Positions 60,027-64,000 of a stretch of DNA of 64,000 nucleotides are shown here, piece after piece (position 1 is the first letter of the stretch; each line of letters opens with the position of its first letter). The notes below the pieces were generated by a model, which worked only from the letters and a program-made list of their open reading frames with translations, had not been told where the DNA came from and did no database searches. Source of the stretch: Variovorax sp. WS11 (GTDB taxonomy: Bacteria > Pseudomonadota > Gammaproteobacteria > Burkholderiales > Burkholderiaceae_C); assembly GCF_010499245.1 (NCBI RefSeq), contig NZ_JAAGOW010000002.1, positions 930,001 to 994,000 of the forward strand, read 5' to 3'. A program made the position numbers and the translations under genes.

Positions 60027-60905
60027 TCAGCGCCCCAGGTAGACCTCGATCACGCGCTCGTCCGCCTGCACCTCGTCCAGCGTGCCCTGCGCCAGCACGG
60101 ACCCGTCGCACAGCACCGTCACGATCTCCGAGATGGTGCGCACGAAGCTCATGTCGTGTTCCACCACCATCAGCGAATGCTTGCCCTTGAGTTTCAGGAA
60201 GAGCTCGGCCGTGCGCGCCGTTTCCTCGTCGGTCATGCCGGCCACGGGCTCGTCCAGCAGCAGCAGCTTCGGGTCCTGCATCAAGAGCATGCCAATCTCC
60301 AGCCATTGCTTCTGGCCATGGCTCAGTTTGCCGGCCAGACGCGAGACGCTGTCCTCGAGGTGGATGGTGTGCAACACCTCCGCCAGCCGGTCCGACTGCG
60401 CGGAGTCGAGCCGGAACAGCATCGAGGACTTCACGCCCTTGTCGGTCTTGAGCGCGAGCTCGAGGTTCTCGAACACCGTCAACTGCTCGAACACCGTCGG
60501 CTTCTGGAACTTGCGGCCGATGCCCAGCTGCGCGATGTCGGCCTCCTTGTGGCGCAGCAGGTCGATGGTGCTGCCGAAGAACACCGTGCCTTCGTCGGGC
60601 CGCGTCTTGCCGGTGATGATGTCCATCATCGTGGTCTTGCCGGCGCCGTTGGGGCCGATCACACAGCGCAGCTCGCCGGGCGCGATGTCCAGCGAGAGCT
60701 TGTTGATGGCCTTGAAGCCGTCGAAGCTCACGCTCACGTCCTCGAGGTAGAGGATGCGGCCGTGCGTGACGTCGACCTCGCCCGGCGTCGCATGCCGGCC
60801 GTAGCCCGCCTCGCGGCCCCCCGAAGCGGTGAGCTTGCCGAAGTCGCTGTGCTGGCTGTGCCGCGCGATGCGCTCCGCGCCAGCGTCCATCAAATCAGGC
60901 GTCAT
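60027..60905 (-). CDS. urtD: Urea ABC transporter ATP-binding protein UrtD
   Basis: 292 residues; Walker A GPNGAGKTT (84-92), signature LSHGQKQWLEIGMLLMQDP (the GQKQWLEIGM sequence is characteristic of UrtD) and Walker B LLLLDEPVAGM. A 45-residue hydrophilic N-terminus precedes the ABC domain, as in other beta-proteobacterial UrtD. The ATG overlaps the urtC stop (ATGA). Confidence 0.95.
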   Translation of the reverse strand: MTPDLMDAGAERIARHSQHSDFGKLTASGGREAGYGRHATPGEVDVTHGRILYLEDVSVSFDGFKAINKLSLDIAPGELRCVIGPNGAGKTTMMDIITGKTRPDEGTVFFGSTIDLLRHKEADIAQLGIGRKFQKPTVFEQLTVFENLELALKTDKGVKSSMLFRLDSAQSDRLAEVLHTIHLEDSVSRLAGKLSHGQKQWLEIGMLLMQDPKLLLLDEPVAGMTDEETARTAELFLKLKGKHSLMVVEHDMSFVRTISEIVTVLCDGSVLAQGTLDEVQADERVIEVYLGR

Positions 60906-62122
60906 GCGCGAGCTCCTTCCGGCTGCACCGGCAGCGGCGCAAGGGCACTGGGCTCGGCGCCCTGCTCCACCGCGACGGCGCGCTGCGCGGGCGTTTGCTG
61001 CGCCTCGTCGGGCATCGCCTTGTGCTCTCTGGAGGCCCATTTCTTCACCAGGCCCACGATGCCGTTCGGCAGGAACAGCGTGACGGCGATGAACAGCGCG
61101 CCGAGAAAGTACAGCCAATACTCCGGGTAGGCCACCGTGAGCCAGCTCTTGGCGCCGTTGACGATGAAGGCGCCGAGGATCGGCCCCACCAGCGTGGCGC
61201 GCCCGCCGACCGCGGCCCAGATTGCGATTTCGATGGAGTTGGCCGGGCTCATCTCGCCCGGGTTGATGATGCCCACCTGCGGCACATAGAGCGCCCCGGC
61301 CACGCCGCACATCACGGCCGAGATGACCCAGATCGTGAGCTTGTACGGCAGCGGGTTGTAGCCCGAGAACATCACGCGCGACTCGGCATCGCGGATGGCC
61401 TGCAGCACGCGGCCGAACTTGCTGCCGATGAGCCATCGGGCGAACAGGAAGAAGCCGAGCAGCGTGAGGCCGGTGAGCGCGAAGATGGTCATGCGCATCT
61501 CCTGCGTCGCGATCGGCGTGCCCAGGATGCGCTTGAAGTCGGTGAAGCCGTTGTTGCCGCCGAAGCCGGTCTCGTTGCGAAAGAAGAGCAGCATCGCCGC
61601 GAAGGTCATGGCCTGCGTGATGATCGAGAAGTACACGCCCTTGATGCGCGAGCGGAAGGCGAAGAAGCCGAACACGAAGGCGATGAGGCCCGGCACCGCG
61701 ACGATCAGCACCAGCGTGGCGACGAAGCTGTCGCTGAAGGTCCAGTGCCAGGGCAGCGTCTTCCAGTCGAGGAAGACCATGAAGTCCGGCAGCTCGCTCT
61801 TGTAGTTGCCGTCGCGGCCGATCTGGCGCATGAGGTACATGCCCATCATGTAGCCGCCCAGCGCGAAGAAGAGGCCGTGGCCCAGCGAGAGGATGCCGGT
61901 GTAGCCCCAGATCAGGTCCATGGCCAGGGCGCAGATGGCGTAGCACATGATCTTGCCGACCAGCGCGACGGCGTAGTCGCTCATGTGCAGCGCGCTGCCG
62001 GCGGGCACCAGCAGGTTGAGCACCGGCGCCAGCGCGCAAACGCAAATCAGCGCGACGAAGAAGGCGGTCCAGCCCTTGCCGCTCAGCAGCGGGCCCTTGG
62101 AAGGTAGTGCGACCCTGCTCAT
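60902..62122 (-). CDS. urtC: Urea ABC transporter permease UrtC
   Basis: 406 residues of LivM type with about ten membrane segments; ICALAMDLIWGYTGILSLGHGLFFALGGYMMGMYLM and AIRDAESRVMFSGYNPLPYKL are UrtC blocks. The C-terminus carries a 45-residue hydrophilic tail. A longer in-frame reading from 62185, overlapping the urtB stop, would add 21 residues encoded by a dispersed repeat; the ATG at 62122 fits the family better. Confidence 0.94.
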   Translation of the reverse strand: MSRVALPSKGPLLSGKGWTAFFVALICVCALAPVLNLLVPAGSALHMSDYAVALVGKIMCYAICALAMDLIWGYTGILSLGHGLFFALGGYMMGMYLMRQIGRDGNYKSELPDFMVFLDWKTLPWHWTFSDSFVATLVLIVAVPGLIAFVFGFFAFRSRIKGVYFSIITQAMTFAAMLLFFRNETGFGGNNGFTDFKRILGTPIATQEMRMTIFALTGLTLLGFFLFARWLIGSKFGRVLQAIRDAESRVMFSGYNPLPYKLTIWVISAVMCGVAGALYVPQVGIINPGEMSPANSIEIAIWAAVGGRATLVGPILGAFIVNGAKSWLTVAYPEYWLYFLGALFIAVTLFLPNGIVGLVKKWASREHKAMPDEAQQTPAQRAVAVEQGAEPSALAPLPVQPEGARA

Positions 62123-62156
62123 TCGGTAACCTCCGCGCTTCGCGCTGCGGTATTCG

Positions 62157-62180
62157 CCTTCGGAACGGCCGTGCGGCTCA
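62157..62180. repeat. Short dispersed repeat, copy 2 (urtB/urtC junction)
   Basis: Differs in one base from 9221-9244. On the minus strand it reads through TGAGCCGCACGGCCG and lies immediately after an ATG that overlaps the urtB stop (62182-62185). The repeat therefore separates urtB from the family-conserved urtC start by about 60 bases while keeping an open frame. Confidence 0.55.
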
Positions 62181-62181
62181 C

Positions 62182-63768
62182 TCATGCTTCCGCACTCCTG
62201 CCTTTGACCGCGAAGATGCCCTGCGGCCGCTTCTGGATGAAGATGATGATGAAGACCAGCACCGCGATCTTCGCGAGCACCGCGCCGGCCCAGCCCTCGA
62301 TGAACTTGTTGAGCACGCCCAGGCCCAGCGCCGCGTAGACGGTGCCGGCGAGCTGGCCGACGCCGCCCATCACCACCACCATGAAAGAGTCGACGATGTA
62401 GCTCTGGCCAAGGTCGGGACCCACATTGCCGATCTGCGAGAGCGCGCAGCCCGCGAGCCCGGCGATGCCCGAGCCCAGCGCGAAGGCGTAGGTGTCGATG
62501 CGCGCCGTGTTCACGCCCATGCAGGAGGCGATGGGGCGGTTCTGCGTGACGCCGCGCACGAACAGGCCCAGCCGCGTGCGGCCGATCAGCCAGCCCATGG
62601 CCAGCAGCACCAGGCCCGCGAAGACGATGATGCAGATGCGGTTCCAGGGCAGCGTGACGTTGCTCAGCATGGTGAAGCCGCCGCTCATCCAGCCGGGGTT
62701 CTCGACGCCGACGTTCTGCGCGCCGAAGAGCGAGCGCACCAGCTGCTGCAGCATCAGGCTGATGCCCCAGGTGGCCAGCAGCGTCTCGAGCGGCCGGCCG
62801 TAGAGGAAGCGGATCACGCCGCGCTCCAGCACCGCGCCCACCAGCGCCGAGGCGAGGAAGGCGACGGGAATCGCGGCGACCAGGTACCAGCCGAAGAGCG
62901 ACTCGGGCATGTAGCGCTGGAAGATCCCCTGCATCACATAGGTGGCGTAGGCGCCGATCATCATCAGCTCGCCGTGAGCCATGTTGATCACGCCCATCAG
63001 GCCGTAGGTGATGGCGAGGCCCAGCGCGGCGAGCAAGAGCACCGAGCCGAGGCTGATGCCGCTGAAGATCGCGTTGATGCGGTCGCCCCAGACCAGCGAA
63101 CCATCGATGCTGCTGATCGAGGCCTCGATGGTCTTCCTGACGTCGGCCTCGGTCTCGTCGGCCAGCCGCTGGTTGAGCAGCAGCTTGGTGTCGGGGCTGC
63201 GGCTTTCGCCCAGCGCCTTCGCGGCCGCGAGGCGCTTGGCCTTGTCGGTGCTGCTGAGCATGCTGGCGGCGCGAACCCGTTCGAGCTGGGCCTTGATGTG
63301 CTCGTTGGTCTCGGCGGCCAGCGCCTTCTCGACCAGCGGCAGGCGGGATTCGTCGGGCTCCTTGAAGAGGGCCTGCGCCGCCTCGGCGCGCACCGCCTCG
63401 TCCTTGCTCGCGAGCTTGAGCGCGGCCTGCGCGGCATCGAGGGCGCCGCGCATCAGGTTGTTGTTGACCACGTCCTCGGCCGTGTCGGGCAGCTTGAGCT
63501 CGGCACCGGTGACGGGGTCGTAGGCCTTGTCGTTCTTGATGAGGAAGACCTTGTCCTCGGTGTACTTGACCGCGTCGTCCGCCATGGCCTGGATGAAGGC
63601 GGCGGTCTTGTCGTCGGCGGTGGCGACGGCCTTGTTGAGCGCGGCGATGCGGGCCTCGGAGTCGCCCGAGGCGATGGCGCGGGCCTCGTCGAGGGTGAGC
63701 GCGTGCGCGGCCAGCGCCATCAGCAGCGTCGAGGCGCAGAGCACGCGATGGAGTGTTCGTCGGAGCAT
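62182..63768 (-). CDS. urtB: Urea ABC transporter permease UrtB
   Basis: 528 residues. A signal-like segment (1-22) and a helical periplasmic domain (about 25-235, ALTLDEARAIASGDSEARIAALNKAV...) precede the LivH-type permease (about 240-520; GVINMAHGELMMIGAYATYVMQ, YGRPLETLLATWGISLMLQQLVRSLFGAQNV). The long N-terminus is usual for UrtB. It sits downstream of urtA, from which a 158-base spacer with inverted repeats separates it. Confidence 0.95.
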   Translation of the reverse strand: MLRRTLHRVLCASTLLMALAAHALTLDEARAIASGDSEARIAALNKAVATADDKTAAFIQAMADDAVKYTEDKVFLIKNDKAYDPVTGAELKLPDTAEDVVNNNLMRGALDAAQAALKLASKDEAVRAEAAQALFKEPDESRLPLVEKALAAETNEHIKAQLERVRAASMLSSTDKAKRLAAAKALGESRSPDTKLLLNQRLADETEADVRKTIEASISSIDGSLVWGDRINAIFSGISLGSVLLLAALGLAITYGLMGVINMAHGELMMIGAYATYVMQGIFQRYMPESLFGWYLVAAIPVAFLASALVGAVLERGVIRFLYGRPLETLLATWGISLMLQQLVRSLFGAQNVGVENPGWMSGGFTMLSNVTLPWNRICIIVFAGLVLLAMGWLIGRTRLGLFVRGVTQNRPIASCMGVNTARIDTYAFALGSGIAGLAGCALSQIGNVGPDLGQSYIVDSFMVVVMGGVGQLAGTVYAALGLGVLNKFIEGWAGAVLAKIAVLVFIIIFIQKRPQGIFAVKGRSAEA

Positions 63769-63784
63769 CGTAGGTCGGGCTTTT

Positions 63785-63900
63785 GCTCCCTCTCCCCGCG
63801 GGGAGAGGGCGGGGGTGAGGGCAGCGGCGCTCAAAAAGGTGCGGCGGTCACTGCCGCCGCTGGCCCTCACCCCAACCCTCTCCCCAAGGGGAGAGGGAGC
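63785..63900. repeat. Inverted-repeat cluster (REP/BIME-like) between urtA and urtB
   Basis: GCTCCCTCTCCCC near 63785 with its own mirror GGGGAGAGGG (63800-63809) and GGGGGTGAGGGC (to 63822) faces the reverse arrangement GCCCTCACCCC (63863-63873), CCCTCTCCCC (63876-63885), GGGGAGAGGG (63888-63897). Between them lies a second dyad GCGGCGG / CCGCCGC (63841-63860). Such CCCTCTCCCC elements are repeated in many proteobacterial genomes. Here it could cut transcription or stabilise the urtA message relative to urtB. Confidence 0.8.
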
Positions 63901-63926
63901 AAGAGAGGGGGCAGCGCTCGTTGCCC

Positions 63927-64000
63927 TTACAGCGACTTGCCAGCCGGATAGTCCGGCTTCTTGTCGTTCCCCTCGATATAGGGGCTCCACGGCTTGGCCT
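63927..64000 (-). CDS. urtA: Urea ABC transporter binding protein UrtA (C-terminal end only)
   Basis: The last 23 codons: AKPWSPYIEGNDKKPDYPAG and KSL, then TAA. PWSPYIEGN-DKKPD matches the C-terminus of urea-binding UrtA proteins. The gene continues beyond the right edge and would be the first gene of the urt operon. Identification rests on the short tail plus the urtBCDE context. Confidence 0.75.
   Translation of the reverse strand, partial: AKPWSPYIEGNDKKPDYPAGKSL

Overview
The window is about 64 kb of high-GC DNA from a Burkholderiales chromosome. It most resembles Comamonadaceae (Variovorax or a near relative). The reasons are the four orphan Bug-type (TctC) binding proteins, a monomeric NADP isocitrate dehydrogenase, a urtABCDE urea transporter whose UrtB has a long periplasmic N-terminus, many LysR/IclR/GntR-controlled catabolic clusters, and short dispersed repeats at gene junctions. 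This placement is inferred from gene content, not from a database comparison. I see no rRNA, tRNA, CRISPR array, transposase or integrase. No stretch longer than about 300 bases lacks a gene.

Layout. 1-0.93 kb: the N-terminal part of a TolC/CusC-type outer-membrane efflux protein and a small exported Cys-containing protein. 1.0-5.5 kb: an arsenic operon (arsR-arsI-arsC-arsC-aquaporin-arsH-MFS) with no ArsB or Acr3 pump, read from a promoter that overlaps its own start codon. 5.6-12.4 kb (minus): an AaeXAB-like FUSC/DUF1656/HlyD/outer-membrane efflux system followed by an epoxide hydrolase and an alpha/beta hydrolase. 12.6-17 kb: ChaC, LysR, MaoC-like dehydratase, a Tat-exported paralogue of the epoxide hydrolase, and an SRPBCC protein. 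17.1-22.7 kb: an IclR-controlled catabolic operon (Bug, RraA-like aldolase, 2-hydroxyacid dehydrogenase, second Bug, SMP-30 lactonase). 22.7-29.8 kb: unknown secreted protein, membrane-anchored cNMP-binding protein, icd, OPT transporter, AttH/CrtC-like lipocalin. 29.9-38.3 kb: LysR and amidohydrolase, then a seven-gene minus-strand operon (Bug, SnoaL-like, SDR, Bug, CaiB CoA-transferase, CitE-like lyase, fluoroacetate-dehalogenase-like hydrolase). 38.5-43.4 kb: a six-hairpin-type glycosidase and an unexplained trio (TAXI receptor, zinc-ribbon membrane protein, propeller-like protein). 43.4-47.6 kb: OsmC, an isolated ureD, a GloB-like hydrolase, an RTX protein that carries a Sec signal, and a 25-residue membrane microprotein.

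47.7-58.2 kb is the most interesting region. It holds an MFS transporter and a GntR regulator. A minus-strand operon carries a DapA-family lyase, an amino-acid ABC receptor and permease without an ATPase, and a D-hydantoinase. A divergent pair encodes a 981-residue three-part fusion (HcnA-HcnB-HcnC-like amine/imino-acid dehydrogenase) and an M20 amidohydrolase. Together they look like a route for cyclic amide, N-acyl or D-imino-acid catabolism. The pairing of a D-hydroxyproline-dehydrogenase-like oxidase with a DapA-family lyase recalls bacterial hydroxyproline degradation. 58.2-64 kb (minus): a DedA-rhodanese fusion and the urea transporter urtE-urtD-urtC-urtB, with the C-terminus of UrtA at the window edge beyond a long inverted-repeat cluster.
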